Below, piece after piece: positions 17,222 to 26,760 of a stretch of 64,000 bases of DNA. The notes beneath the pieces were generated by a model, which searched no databases, was not told the DNA's origin, and saw only the letters and a program-made list of their open reading frames with translations. This DNA comes from Acinetobacter kanungonis (GTDB lineage: Bacteria > Pseudomonadota > Gammaproteobacteria > Pseudomonadales > Moraxellaceae). Location of the stretch: NCBI RefSeq assembly GCF_009939195.1, contig NZ_JAACKC010000006.1:124001-188000 (forward strand). Reading direction: 5' to 3'. Position numbers and translations under genes: made by a program. The number at the start of each line of letters is the position of its first letter. Position 1 is the first letter of the stretch.

Positions 17222-19210
17222 ATGAGCTTCTTAGGTAAGTTAGGTCCAGACTCGATTCCACATGATCCTATCGTGTTGGTAACGGTTGCATTAATGGTTT
17301 TAGGTGGTATTGCTGCAGTTGCAGGTATTACCTACTTCAAAAAATGGAACTACTTGTGGACTGAATGGTTCACATCTGTAGACCATAAAAAAATTGGTAT
17401 CATGTATATTTTGGTATCTGTAGTCATGTTACTTCGTGGCTTCGCAGATGCGATCATGATGCGTTTACAACTTTTCCTCGCTCGTGGTGGCGGTGAAGGT
17501 TATTTACACCCAGAACACTATGACCAGATCTTCACCGCTCACGGTGTAATCATGATCTTCTTCGTAGCGATGGGTCTTGTTGTAGGCTTAATGAACATCT
17601 CTGTACCTTTACAGATTGGTGCTCGTGACGTTGCCTTCCCATTATTAAACTCTGTAAGTTTCTGGTTGTTTGCTGGTGCTGCAGGCTTAATGATGGTTTC
17701 ACTTGCTTTAGGTGAATTCGCTGCTACTGGTTGGATGGCTTACCCTCCTCTTTCTGGCATTGAATACTCTCCTGGTGTTGGTGTTGACTACTATATCTGG
17801 GCGCTACAGGTTTCTGGTCTAGGTACGCTTTTAACTGGTGTTAACTTCTTTGTTACCATCATCAAGATGCGTGCACCTGGCATGAAACTTATGGATATGC
17901 CAATTTTCACTTGGACTGCACTTTGTACAGCAGTTCTGATTATTGCTGCATTCCCAGTGTTAACTGCAACAATTGCAATGTTATCTCTAGATCGTTACTT
18001 CGGTTTCCACTTCTTTACCAATGAGCTTGGCGGTAGCCCAATGCTTTACGTAAACTTGATTTGGACTTGGGGTCACCCAGAAGTATATATCTTGGTATTA
18101 CCAGCATTTGGTATTTACTCAGAAGTTGTATCAACTTTTGCTCGCAAAACGTTGTTCGGCTACAAATCAATGGTGTATGCAACAGTCGCAATTACAGTAT
18201 TGTCATTCGTTGTATGGCTTCACCACTTCTTTACCATGGGTGCAGGTGCCAACGTTAACGCGTTCTTCGGTATCATGACTATGGTTATTGCGATCCCGAC
18301 TGGTGTGAAAATCTTCTCTTGGTTATTCACCATGTACAAAGGTCGCATTACGTACACAACTCCAATGCTATGGACACTTGGCTTCCTTGTGACTTTCGGT
18401 ATCGGTGGTTTGACTGGTGTATTAATGGCTGTTCCACCTGCGGACTTCCTAGTACACAACTCTTTATTCCTTATCGCTCACTTCCATAACGTAATTATTG
18501 GTGGTGTTGTATTCGCAATGTTTGCGGGTATCATTTTCTACTGGCCAAAAATGTTTGGTTGGAAGCTTAATGAAGCTTGGGGTAAAGCAGCATTCTGGTT
18601 CTGGTTCTTCGGTTTCTACTTTGCATTCATGCCACTTTATATCCTTGGTTTCATGGGTATGACTCGTCGTTTGAATACATATGACAACCCTGAATGGGAT
18701 CCGTACATCACAATCGCATTGTTTGGTGCTGTATTAATTGCGATCGGTATTGCATGTTTCTTAATGCAAATCATCGTTGGTTTCTTACAACGCCACGACA
18801 ACATGGACCTTACAGGCGATCCATGGGATGGTCGTGTACTTGAATGGTCTACGTCTTCACCTGCTCCGTTCTATAACTTTGCTCACCTTCCAAAAATCAG
18901 CGGTATCGATACTTTCTGGAATGACAAAGAGAATGGTGTTGCTTATGCACGTCCAGCGTCTTATGAAGATATTCATATGCCGACAAACCGTGCTGCTGGT
19001 TTTGTAATCGCAATGTTCATCACAGTTATGGGCTTCGGTTTAATCTGGCACATTTGGTGGTTAGTTGTCGTTACCTTTGTTGCTGCAATCATCAGCTTCA
19101 TCGTAAGCTCTTTCACTAAGAAAGTTGATTACTATGTTCCTGCTGCTGAAGTTGAGCGCATTGAAAACGAACGCTATGCGATTCTTGAAAAACACTTGAA
19201 GAAGGACTAA
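17222..19210 (+). CDS. cyoB: Cytochrome bo3 ubiquinol oxidase subunit I
   Basis: Catalytic, proton-pumping subunit that carries low-spin heme b, high-spin heme o3 and CuB. It has 662 residues and about 15 membrane helices. Heme and CuB histidine segments are visible: [32 protein letters not shown] (His with the Tyr crosslink), [10 protein letters not shown] (the His pair), and [12 protein letters not shown]. It starts 3 bp after the cyoA stop, so it is co-translated. Confidence 0.98.
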   Translation: MSFLGKLGPDSIPHDPIVLVTVALMVLGGIAAVAGITYFKKWNYLWTEWFTSVDHKKIGIMYILVSVVMLLRGFADAIMMRLQLFLARGGGEGYLHPEHYDQIFTAHGVIMIFFVAMGLVVGLMNISVPLQIGARDVAFPLLNSVSFWLFAGAAGLMMVSLALGEFAATGWMAYPPLSGIEYSPGVGVDYYIWALQVSGLGTLLTGVNFFVTIIKMRAPGMKLMDMPIFTWTALCTAVLIIAAFPVLTATIAMLSLDRYFGFHFFTNELGGSPMLYVNLIWTWGHPEVYILVLPAFGIYSEVVSTFARKTLFGYKSMVYATVAITVLSFVVWLHHFFTMGAGANVNAFFGIMTMVIAIPTGVKIFSWLFTMYKGRITYTTPMLWTLGFLVTFGIGGLTGVLMAVPPADFLVHNSLFLIAHFHNVIIGGVVFAMFAGIIFYWPKMFGWKLNEAWGKAAFWFWFFGFYFAFMPLYILGFMGMTRRLNTYDNPEWDPYITIALFGAVLIAIGIACFLMQIIVGFLQRHDNMDLTGDPWDGRVLEWSTSSPAPFYNFAHLPKISGIDTFWNDKENGVAYARPASYEDIHMPTNRAAGFVIAMFITVMGFGLIWHIWWLVVVTFVAAIISFIVSSFTKKVDYYVPAAEVERIENERYAILEKHLKKD

Positions 19211-19214
19211 GACA

Positions 19215-19835
19215 ATGGCTGAAGTACTTCATCACGACAACCACGGACACGATGAGCATCATCACCACGATGATACTGACATCACTGTCTTTGGTTTCTG
19301 GTCATACTTGATGAGTGACTTGATCCTATTCGGTACACTCTTCATTGCTTTCGTTGTATTAAGTGGTCACGTTCCACCGGGCACACCAAGTGCAAAAGAT
19401 CTTTTCGGTGAGTCTTTAGGTTTCGTATTAGTTGAAACCTTTGCTCTCTTAATTTCTTCTGTAACATTTGGTTTTGCTGTACTTGCATCTTACAAAAAGA
19501 ATGTTAGCCAAGTTTTAATGTGGTTAGCTATTACTTGGGTATTTGGTGCATCGTTCATTGGCATGGAACTGTACGAGTTTAATCATCTTGTACACGCTGG
19601 TCATGGTCCAAGCACAAGTGCGTTCTTATCTGCGTTCTTTACTTTGGTTGGTACGCACGGTATTCACGTAACTTCTGGTTTGGTATGGATGATCGTGTTA
19701 ATGGTTCAAATCAAGAAATATGGTTTGACATTACCGAATACACGTCGTCTTGCTTGCTTGAGCTTGTTCTGGCACTTCCTTGACATCGTATGGATCTGTG
19801 TATTCAGCGTAGTTTACTTGAGGGGAGTTCTCTAA
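19215..19835 (+). CDS. cyoC: Cytochrome bo3 ubiquinol oxidase subunit III
   Basis: Structural membrane subunit of the oxidase. It has 206 residues and five membrane helices, with the family segments [21 protein letters not shown] and [14 protein letters not shown]. The N-terminus is unusually histidine-rich ([15 protein letters not shown]), which could bind metal incidentally. Its stop overlaps the cyoD start in TAATG. Confidence 0.97.
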   Translation: MAEVLHHDNHGHDEHHHHDDTDITVFGFWSYLMSDLILFGTLFIAFVVLSGHVPPGTPSAKDLFGESLGFVLVETFALLISSVTFGFAVLASYKKNVSQVLMWLAITWVFGASFIGMELYEFNHLVHAGHGPSTSAFLSAFFTLVGTHGIHVTSGLVWMIVLMVQIKKYGLTLPNTRRLACLSLFWHFLDIVWICVFSVVYLRGVL

Positions 19836-20164
19836 TGGGTCATGATAATCATGCATCTGATGCAGCTCACGGTACCGTGAAGCAATATACCATCGGTTTT
19901 ATTGTCTCTGTGTTGTTAACCATTGTTCCATTCTATATGGCAATGAACCCAGAGAACTTTGGCCGTGGTGCAACGCTTGCAGTAATTGGTATTACTGCTG
20001 TTGCTCAGGTTCTTGTACAGTTGATTTTCTTCTTGCACATGAACTCTTCTGCAGAGCAACGTTGGAACGTAATTGCATTCATTTATACAATTCTTACAAT
20101 TGCCGTTCTTTTGATCGGTTCTGTTTGGGTTATGAATTACCTCCACTTCAACATGATGCTCTAA
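19835..20164 (+). CDS. cyoD: Cytochrome bo3 ubiquinol oxidase subunit IV
   Basis: Small membrane subunit of 109 residues with three helices, thought to assist assembly of the CuB site. It starts [29 protein letters not shown] lies about 8 nt upstream, inside the end of cyoC. The one-base overlap with cyoC and 10-bp gap to cyoE support a single operon. Confidence 0.96.
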   Translation: MGHDNHASDAAHGTVKQYTIGFIVSVLLTIVPFYMAMNPENFGRGATLAVIGITAVAQVLVQLIFFLHMNSSAEQRWNVIAFIYTILTIAVLLIGSVWVMNYLHFNMML

Positions 20165-20174
20165 ACTGGTTGTC

Positions 20175-21053
20175 ATGTTGAAAAAGTATTTATTCCTGAC
20201 TAAGCCAGGAATTCTCTTTGGTAACTTCGTTACCACTTTGGGCGGCTTCTTTTTAGCCGCCCAAGGTTCTGTAGATTTCCTTTTACTTCTGATTACCCTT
20301 CTGGCTACAACCTTGGTTGTTGCATCAGGATGTGTAGTAAACAATGTCATCGATCAAGACATTGACCAGAAGATGCAACGTACTCAAAACCGTGCACTTG
20401 TTAAAAAAACCATTAGTCCAACTGTTGCACTGATCTTTGCAACTGTCTTGGGTCTTTTAGGTTTTGGCATGTTATGGTTTTTTGTCAACGCTTATGCTTT
20501 TGGTTTTGCTGTTCTTGGTTTTGTTGTTTATGTTGGGTTTTATAGTCTTTGGAGCAAACGTACCACCATTCACCAAACCGTGATTGGCAGTATTTCAGGA
20601 GCAAGCCCTCCTGTGATTGGGTACACGGCTGTTTCTAACGAATTCGATGTAGCTGCATTACTAATTTTCTTAGCATATGCACTATGGCAAATGCCTCATT
20701 CTTGGGGAATTGCGATTTATCGTTTCGATGACTATAAAAATGCAGGTATTCCAATTTTACCTGTTGCACGTTCAATTTTACGTACCAAGGTCGAAAGCCT
20801 GATTTACGTGATCTTGTTTGCAGCAGTACTCAACGGTTTATATTGTTTTGGTTACACAAACTTATTCTTCCTAATTACTTTTAATGGTTTATGTGCCTAT
20901 TGGGTATATTTATCAATTATTGGTTTTAAAGCTGAAAATGATCAAGTTTGGGCTAAACGTTATTTCTTATATTCTGTAATTCTGATTACAGCATTAAGTT
21001 TTAGCTTCAGTTTTAGCTATGTAAGCCCTGCCCCACATTTACCCCTGTTTTAA
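20175..21053 (+). CDS. cyoE: Protoheme IX farnesyltransferase (heme O synthase)
   Basis: Integral membrane UbiA-type prenyltransferase that attaches farnesyl to heme b, giving the heme O needed by CyoB. It has 292 residues and multiple helices. The first Asp-rich motif NNVIDQDIDQKMQRTQNR and the second region YRFDDYKNAGIPILPVA are present. It is the last gene of cyoABCDE. Confidence 0.97.
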   Translation: MLKKYLFLTKPGILFGNFVTTLGGFFLAAQGSVDFLLLLITLLATTLVVASGCVVNNVIDQDIDQKMQRTQNRALVKKTISPTVALIFATVLGLLGFGMLWFFVNAYAFGFAVLGFVVYVGFYSLWSKRTTIHQTVIGSISGASPPVIGYTAVSNEFDVAALLIFLAYALWQMPHSWGIAIYRFDDYKNAGIPILPVARSILRTKVESLIYVILFAAVLNGLYCFGYTNLFFLITFNGLCAYWVYLSIIGFKAENDQVWAKRYFLYSVILITALSFSFSFSYVSPAPHLPLF

Positions 21054-21081
21054 AAGATAGAGACCTCCTCTCTATCTTTTA
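21051..21081 (+). terminator. Hairpin terminator at the end of cyoE
   Basis: A 13-bp perfect stem (TAAAAGATAGAGA / TCTCTATCTTTTA) with a CCTCC loop. It begins with the cyoE stop codon. The T tract is inside the 3' arm, so termination may be partial. Confidence 0.75.
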
Positions 21082-21229
21082 GAGCTGGTCTAAATCTCTT
21101 TCCTTCATATAATTACTATTTGTAAGCTTCTATCTCCTCCGCATTTAGATAAATCCCCTATTTTCTTTTTCAAAACATAAATTTAATATTGCTTGAATTT
21201 TATTGTTAAACCTTCTAAAATTCACCCCT

Positions 21230-21259
21230 CGCATCTAATGCGACACAACCTTGGTTGTG
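21230..21259 (+). promoter_or_regulatory. Two adjacent small hairpins in the rpsF leader
   Basis: CGCAT-CTA-ATGCG (21230-21242) and CACAACC-TT-GGTTGTG (21244-21259) lie directly upstream of the ribosomal protein operon. A TATAAT box at 21293 is very close to the ribosome site (AAGGAG) and may be fortuitous. The operons starting with rpsF are often autoregulated through an RNA site bound by S6:S18; these hairpins could be part of one, but I do not recognise its CCG-containing core. Confidence 0.35.
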
Positions 21260-21314
21260 ACTCCTTGCTTCTAATAATTACGTTAGGGGCTGTATAATCC
21301 GTAAGGAGCTGACA

Positions 21315-21704
21315 ATGCGTCACTACGAAATCGTACTTCTGGTACACCCAGATCAAAGCGATCAAGTTGTGGGTATGGTAGAACGTTACCTAACTCACAT
21401 CAAAGAAGCTGAAGGTCAAATCCACCGTCTTGAAGACTGGGGTCGTCGTCAATTGGCTTACCCAATCAACAAGATCCACAAAGCTCACTACATTCTTATG
21501 AATGTTGAGTGTGGTCAAACTACTCTTGATGAGTTAGAAGAATTGTTCCGTTACAACGACGCGATCCTTCGTAACTTAATCATCCGTCGTGAAAACGCAA
21601 TCACTGAAGAGTCTTTGTTGGCTAAGAGTGCTGAAGAAAAGCGTGCGCGTAAAGCACAACGTGAAGAAGCACAACTTGCTGCTCAAGACTCTGCTGAAGC
21701 ATAA
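21315..21704 (+). CDS. rpsF: 30S ribosomal protein S6
   Basis: Binds S18 and helps assemble the platform of the small subunit. It has 129 residues: the S6 ferredoxin-like fold ([39 protein letters not shown]) then an acidic/Ala-rich tail after residue 100. TAAGGAG precedes the ATG. First gene of rpsF-rpsR-rplI. Confidence 0.98.
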   Translation: MRHYEIVLLVHPDQSDQVVGMVERYLTHIKEAEGQIHRLEDWGRRQLAYPINKIHKAHYILMNVECGQTTLDELEELFRYNDAILRNLIIRRENAITEESLLAKSAEEKRARKAQREEAQLAAQDSAEA

Positions 21705-21715
21705 GGAGAACATCA

Positions 21716-21943
21716 ATGGCACGTTTTTACCGTCGTCGCAAGTTCTGCCGCTTTACAGCTGAGAACGTTACGTACATCGACTACAAAGATATCGACACTT
21801 TAAAACAGTACATCACTGAAAACGGCAAGATTGTTCCTAGCCGTATTACAGGTACTAAAGCTCGTTACCAACGTCAATTAGCGCTTGCTATTAAACAAGC
21901 TCGCTACTTGTCTTTGATCCCTTACACTGACAATCATAAGTGA
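21716..21943 (+). CDS. rpsR: 30S ribosomal protein S18
   Basis: A 75-residue RNA-binding protein of the small subunit platform and partner of S6. It begins [18 protein letters not shown] and carries the conserved [24 protein letters not shown] segment. AAGGAG precedes the ATG, 11 bp after rpsF. Confidence 0.98.
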   Translation: MARFYRRRKFCRFTAENVTYIDYKDIDTLKQYITENGKIVPSRITGTKARYQRQLALAIKQARYLSLIPYTDNHK

Positions 21944-21952
21944 GGTTGAGCT

Positions 21953-22399
21953 GTGGATATTATCTTATTACAACGCATTAAAAACCTTGGTAAATTAGGC
22001 GACAAAGTATCAGTTAAAGCTGGTTATGGTCGTAACTTCTTGATCCCTCAAGGTAAAGCTGTAGCTGCAACTGAAGCAAACACTGCTGCTTTTGAAGCTC
22101 GTCGTGCTGAACTTGAGAAACAAGAAGCTGAAGTATTAGGTGCTGCTACTGCACGTGCTGATCAATTGAACGAAGTTAACATCGTTATCACTGCTAAAGC
22201 TGGTGACGAAGGTAAACTTTTCGGTTCTATCGGTACTCGTGACATCGCTGACGCTTTAACGAATGCTGGTCTTGTTGTTGACCGTGCAGAAGTTCGTTTA
22301 CCAAACGGTGCACTTCGTCACACTGGCGAATTCAACATCGCAATCCAATTGCATCATGATGTTGTTGCTGAAGTTCTCGTTACTATCGTATCTGAGTAA
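21953..22399 (+). CDS. rplI: 50S ribosomal protein L9
   Basis: Two-domain large-subunit protein of 148 residues. The N-terminal domain carries [35 protein letters not shown]; a long helix and the C-terminal 23S-binding domain follow. Translation starts at GTG 21953 with GAGGTTGAG upstream. Last gene of the operon. Confidence 0.98.
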   Translation: MDIILLQRIKNLGKLGDKVSVKAGYGRNFLIPQGKAVAATEANTAAFEARRAELEKQEAEVLGAATARADQLNEVNIVITAKAGDEGKLFGSIGTRDIADALTNAGLVVDRAEVRLPNGALRHTGEFNIAIQLHHDVVAEVLVTIVSE

Positions 22400-22410
22400 T
22401 TTCTTGCAAG

Positions 22411-22442
22411 AAAAAGGGCATGCTCACGCATGCTCTTTTTTT
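22411..22442 (+). terminator. Terminator after rplI
   Basis: AAAAAGGGCATGC-TCAC-GCATGCTCTTTTT, one G-U pair in the stem, followed by a T run. Confidence 0.93.
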
Positions 22443-22600
22443 ATCTCTAAATTTTCTATCTCGTAAAATTCAAGCTCAAAATGGGCTTAAATTTTGATAC
22501 TATTCTATATCAGAGTGCGTATTATGGATGAAATCATCATGATGCTATGCACTGCTCTCTGCATTATTCATTCATGCTTTTATCTTTAGGTTTTTGATAT

Positions 22601-24046
22601 ATGTCTCAGGCGAATGCCACTGCTACAGCAAACTCAACCAAAGCAGACAACAAAATCAATGAGTCGAATCAACTCAAAGAGTTTCGTACACCACCACATA
22701 ATTTAGCCCTTGAACAGGCCGTACTTGCTGCGCTGATGACTGTTGCTGAGTCATTCGAACAAGTAAGTGATGTTCTAAATGAACAAGATTTTTATGCGAC
22801 ACGTCATAAGTATATTTACCGTGCCATCGAAAAGCTCGCCCAAGATAACTCCCCTTATGATGCCGTCTTGGTTAACGACTGGCTGATCAAGCAAAATCTA
22901 CTAGAAGCCATTGGTGGTGAAGAATATTTAATGCAGCTGATGGCGGATTCACCATCAAGTTTCTATAACCTAGAAACCTATGCCAATAAAATTAAAGAAT
23001 TCTCGACTTTACGTAATATGATCAAGGTCAGTTCTGAAATTTTACAGAATGCTTATGACACCAAAGGTCGTAGCGTGAGTGAGATTCTAGACTTGGCTGA
23101 AACCAACATTTTCTCGATTGCCGAACAGCACAATAACAATAAGAAAAATGCAGGTCCTAAAGCCATTAATACTGTTGTTGCGGATGTTTTCGATAAATTA
23201 AACGAACTTTCGCAGTTAGATGGCAACATTACAGGTTTAACCACAGGCTTTCTTGAGTTAGACAATAAAACTTCAGGTATGCAAGCTGGAGATATGATTA
23301 TTGTCGCGGCACGTCCATCCATGGGTAAAACCACGTTTGCCATGAACTTGGTGGAAAGTGTGTTGTTTAACTGTGACTTGCCTGCACTTGTATTCTCCAT
23401 GGAGATGCCAGCAGATTCGATCGCCATGCGTTTAATTTCTGCCTACGGTAAAGTGCATCAAGGACATTTACGTTCGGGGAAACTGGATGGTGATGAATGG
23501 TCTAAAGTCACAGGTACCATTCTACAACTTCAAGAAAAGCACCTGTATATTGATGATTCTTCAGCCCTACCGCCAACAGAAGTTCGTGCACGTGCGCGCC
23601 GAATTGCCAAACAGCATGGTGGTAAGCTGGGCTGTATCATGGTCGACTATTTACAGTTGATGAAAGTACCTGGTATGGGCGATAACCGTGTCGGTGAGAT
23701 TGGTGAAATTTCACGAAGCTTAAAAGCGTTGGCAAAAGAAATGCAGTGCCCTGTGATTGCCTTATCTCAGCTTAACCGCTCGCTCGAAAACCGACCAAAC
23801 AAGCGTCCTGTAATGTCTGACTTACGTGAATCGGGTGCGATCGAGCAGGATGCCGACTTAATTATGTTTATTTACCGAGATGAGGTATATAACAAAGAAT
23901 CCAAAGAAGCGGGTACTGCTGAAATTATCATTGGTAAACAGCGTAACGGTCCTATTGGTACTGTTCGACTGGCTTTTGAAGGTCAATATACGCGTTTTAG
24001 TAACTTATCCCCTGAGTTTTATGCTCAGTACGATGATGAAGAATAA
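22601..24046 (+). CDS. dnaB: Replicative DNA helicase
   Basis: Hexameric 5'-3' helicase of the replication fork. It has 481 residues. After a 30-residue low-complexity leader come the N-terminal DnaB domain (PPHNLALEQAVLAALM) and the RecA-like motor with Walker A (ARPSMGKTT, about 237-245), Walker B (IMVDYLQLM), and the SDLRESGAIEQDADLIMFIYRDEVY arginine-finger region. It is followed by alr, the common order in gammaproteobacteria. Confidence 0.98.
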   Translation: MSQANATATANSTKADNKINESNQLKEFRTPPHNLALEQAVLAALMTVAESFEQVSDVLNEQDFYATRHKYIYRAIEKLAQDNSPYDAVLVNDWLIKQNLLEAIGGEEYLMQLMADSPSSFYNLETYANKIKEFSTLRNMIKVSSEILQNAYDTKGRSVSEILDLAETNIFSIAEQHNNNKKNAGPKAINTVVADVFDKLNELSQLDGNITGLTTGFLELDNKTSGMQAGDMIIVAARPSMGKTTFAMNLVESVLFNCDLPALVFSMEMPADSIAMRLISAYGKVHQGHLRSGKLDGDEWSKVTGTILQLQEKHLYIDDSSALPPTEVRARARRIAKQHGGKLGCIMVDYLQLMKVPGMGDNRVGEIGEISRSLKALAKEMQCPVIALSQLNRSLENRPNKRPVMSDLRESGAIEQDADLIMFIYRDEVYNKESKEAGTAEIIIGKQRNGPIGTVRLAFEGQYTRFSNLSPEFYAQYDDEE

Positions 24047-24047
24047 G

Positions 24048-24074
24048 AAAATGGGCTTTATGCCCATTTTTTTC
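24048..24074 (+). terminator. Terminator after dnaB
   Basis: AAAATGGGC-TTTAT-GCCCATTTT with a T run, directly after the stop codon. Confidence 0.93.
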
Positions 24075-24328
24075 ATTTAAAGATCTTAAATTTCCAATAA
24101 GAACGAAAATATACGCGCTTTAATCGAACAATCCCTGCAAGCCTCACATTTATATGGAATAAAGCCATGAAATTAGATGGGTATTTGTATTTTATAGGTC
24201 TACAATAACGGGCGTATTTTGTGGTTTTGCTTCATAAACAGCACAAAATCATCATCTTCTCATTCTATGACTTGAAATAAAGCAATCGTTTTAATCTAGC
24301 CATTCCCTGTTCCCAAGGAGTAATTCGG

Positions 24329-25399
24329 GTGCGCCAAGCTACAGTTTGTATTGATCATTCAGCACTTCAATATAATTTAAACCGTGTGAAACAACTTGCC
24401 CCAACAGCAAAAATCGTCAGTATGGTCAAAGCCAATGCCTACGGACACGGTGTCAAAGACTGTCTCGCAGCCTTAAAAGAAACAGATGCCTTTGGTGTCG
24501 CTTGTTTACAAGAAGCCCTTGAAATTCGTGCTTTAGGCTACCAACAACCAATCACCTTGATTGAAGGTATTTTTACGGCAGATGAAATGCAGGCTGTGAT
24601 TGAGCACAAATTAGAATGTATTGTGCATCATCAACAACAAGTCGATTGGTTACTCGAACACAAAGAACAGTACAACGCACTTGGGCTGAAAGTCTGGGTT
24701 AAACTCAACAGTGGTATGAACCGCTTAGGTTTTAAAGTCACTGAAATTATTGATGTTCTTCATTTACTCAAAGCTGAAGGTTTTAGCTGTGTATTGGCTA
24801 TGCATTTCGCCAATGCTGATGCTGATCACCCTTTAAACGAACAACAGATCCAACAATTTTTGCAGGTCAAAGAAAGTTGCTCCCCTATTCTCGCATCTTG
24901 CTGTAATTCTGCTGCCATCTATCGTTGGCCTGAACTGCATTTCGATTATGTACGTCCAGGCATTATGTTGTATGGCGCTACGCCTTTTTCAGATCGTGAT
25001 GTTCACGCTTTAGATTTACAACCCGTGATGACCTTTAGTGCGGAAGTAATTGCACTCAACCACATTCAAGCGGGTGAACAAGTCGGCTATGGTTCAACCT
25101 TTACAGCACAACAGAATATGGATTTAGCCATTGTTTCAATTGGCTATGGGGATGGTTATCCACGTGCTTACATCAAACAAAACTATGTTGTGATTCATGG
25201 CAAGACCGTGCCTGTGGTTGGTCGCGTGGCAATGGACATGATTGCCATTGATGTGACAGGACTCAACATTAGCATTGGTACACCAGTTGAACTATGGGGC
25301 AAACAACGCTTAGTAGATGATGTTGCAGATGCCAATGGCACTATTGGCTATGAACTTCTATGCCGCTTAAGCCAACGACCACTGCGCACGCTTAAATAG
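24329..25399 (+). CDS. alr: Alanine racemase
   Basis: PLP enzyme interconverting L- and D-alanine for peptidoglycan. It has 356 residues. The PLP lysine is Lys34 in MVKANAYGHG, and the catalytic tyrosine of the C-terminal domain is Tyr254 in GYGSTF. The conserved VGRVAMDMIAIDVT stretch is present. Translation starts at GTG 24329, with AAGGAG 8 nt upstream. The approximately 255-bp region before it shows nothing beyond the dnaB terminator. Confidence 0.97.
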   Translation: MRQATVCIDHSALQYNLNRVKQLAPTAKIVSMVKANAYGHGVKDCLAALKETDAFGVACLQEALEIRALGYQQPITLIEGIFTADEMQAVIEHKLECIVHHQQQVDWLLEHKEQYNALGLKVWVKLNSGMNRLGFKVTEIIDVLHLLKAEGFSCVLAMHFANADADHPLNEQQIQQFLQVKESCSPILASCCNSAAIYRWPELHFDYVRPGIMLYGATPFSDRDVHALDLQPVMTFSAEVIALNHIQAGEQVGYGSTFTAQQNMDLAIVSIGYGDGYPRAYIKQNYVVIHGKTVPVVGRVAMDMIAIDVTGLNISIGTPVELWGKQRLVDDVADANGTIGYELLCRLSQRPLRTLK

Positions 25400-25482
25400 A
25401 AGCTTATGACACATTAGATCTAGATACTGCTATCTTATGAGAACAAGCAGTATCTATGTTCTAGTTATAAGATATTCAGCCT

Positions 25483-25905
25483 TTATAAAGGTTGTTCTGG
25501 AAGATGATAAAGTAATTCGAGAAAATTCTGGAGTGACTGCTGCTGCAGCAAGAGAGGATTAAACTGCTGTAATCCGAGTTGTTCGAAATACTGATAAATT
25601 TCAGAATGCCGACCAATATATTTCATACTCCAATCTTGAAAATGTGCATCTGAATCCGTTTCTCGCGTCGACAATATATTGACTGCATGATGACGCTGGT
25701 CAAATCTGATTTTATCCAACAAGCCCAATACAGTATCCTGCTCACCTTCTAAACACTGAAAAAAGACACCATCTGCATAGCACAGCACCCCTTTAATCTG
25801 ATGGCGCACATTAAAATCTCGCGCTTCTGACAAAATATCGCGTAAATCTTGCAATAAGTGTTCTGCATTGGATTTTGCCTGACTCGCATAGCAGAGTTGA
25901 TACAT
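25483..25905 (-). CDS. BLUF-domain blue-light receptor
   Basis: FAD-binding photoreceptor of 140 residues, the short single-domain type like Acinetobacter BlsA. Flavin-site residues are in place: Tyr6 (LCYAS), Asn32 (DFN) and Gln50 (GVFFQCLEG); the Tyr-Gln spacing of 44 is the one I recall for BlsA. The RHHAVNILSTRETDSDAHFQDWSMKYIG segment completes the fold. No output domain is fused; the 45 C-terminal residues are probably helical and contact partner proteins. A strong terminator separates it from the Anbu operon upstream, so it is probably transcribed alone. It is convergent with alr. Confidence 0.93.
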   Translation of the reverse strand: MYQLCYASQAKSNAEHLLQDLRDILSEARDFNVRHQIKGVLCYADGVFFQCLEGEQDTVLGLLDKIRFDQRHHAVNILSTRETDSDAHFQDWSMKYIGRHSEIYQYFEQLGLQQFNPLLLQQQSLQNFLELLYHLPEQPL

Positions 25906-25953
25906 AATCTTTCATCCTGAGCTTGTTGTTATTGGTATGTTGTACTGATAAAA

Positions 25954-25979
25954 GAATAGCGCGATTAATCGCGCTATTC
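25954..25979 (-). terminator. Palindromic terminator after the Anbu operon
   Basis: A 26-bp perfect palindrome (arms GAATAGCGCGATT / AATCGCGCTATTC) followed on the minus strand by TTTTATC. It lies between the Anbu stop and the BLUF gene. Confidence 0.85.
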
Positions 25980-26002
25980 ATAGAAGATTCTAAGTAAAAA
26001 TC

Positions 26003-26737
26003 TTATTTAAAATAGTCTTCGGAAGGATTAGGCAGTTCTTGTAAGCCATTACGTAAGGTATCTGACCATTGCTTACTGATCCGCTGGAAATAAGGGTCTT
26101 CGTCTGTAATACGTTTACCATCAGGGATGTGCAAGCTGTTCTTGGTATAGATTAACGCATCTAAAGGCATTCCCACTGAAACATTTGAACGTAAAGTCGA
26201 ATCAAATGAAATTAAGCTACAACGCAATGCCTCGCTTAATGGCATGTCATAGGTCAATGCGCGGTCAAGAATCGGCTTGCCATACTTGCTTTCACCAATC
26301 TGGAAATAAGGCGTATCACTGGTTGCACAGATAAAATTACCCTGCGGGTAAATATTATACAGTTGCATTTCATTCTCACCAATTTGCCCACCGACCAATA
26401 AGCTACAATAGTAATTACTTTGCTCATGGGTATTTTCAGTGACATCCGAGATCACTTTCTGCAAAGTATGCCCAACCAATTCTGCAACTTCAAACATGGA
26501 ATCGACACTGAGTAAATTCGGTTCACGCTTTAAATCAATCTGATTCTGCAAATAGCCAATGACAGCTTGTGTTGTGGCTAAATTCCCCGATGTTTGAATG
26601 GTAATGAAACGTTCGCCCTCGATCCCGAAAGTATACAATTTTCGAAATACAGAAATATGATCCACGCCTGCATTGGTTCGCGTGTCACTAATAAAGACAA
26701 GTCCATCCTTTAATCGTAGCGCACAACAATAAGTCAT
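26003..26737 (-). CDS. Anbu, proteasome-like Ntn peptidase
   Basis: Homologue of the 20S proteasome beta subunit and HslV, in the ancestral-beta-subunit (Anbu) family. It has 244 residues. After loss of Met1 the exposed Thr2 (MTYCCALRLKDGLVFISDTRTNAGVDHISVFRK) is the expected N-terminal nucleophile, with the Asp of SDTRTNAG and the Lys of FRK as active-site partners. The family assembles into open helical or lock-washer rings, and its activity is uncertain. It is the last gene of a four-gene operon with transglutaminase-like, alpha-E and ATP-grasp proteins, a constant association pointing to peptide tag synthesis and removal. 23 bp separate it from the transglutaminase gene. Confidence 0.92.
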   Translation of the reverse strand: MTYCCALRLKDGLVFISDTRTNAGVDHISVFRKLYTFGIEGERFITIQTSGNLATTQAVIGYLQNQIDLKREPNLLSVDSMFEVAELVGHTLQKVISDVTENTHEQSNYYCSLLVGGQIGENEMQLYNIYPQGNFICATSDTPYFQIGESKYGKPILDRALTYDMPLSEALRCSLISFDSTLRSNVSVGMPLDALIYTKNSLHIPDGKRITDEDPYFQRISKQWSDTLRNGLQELPNPSEDYFK

Positions 26738-26760
26738 CTCTTCCCCTTAATACACTCACA

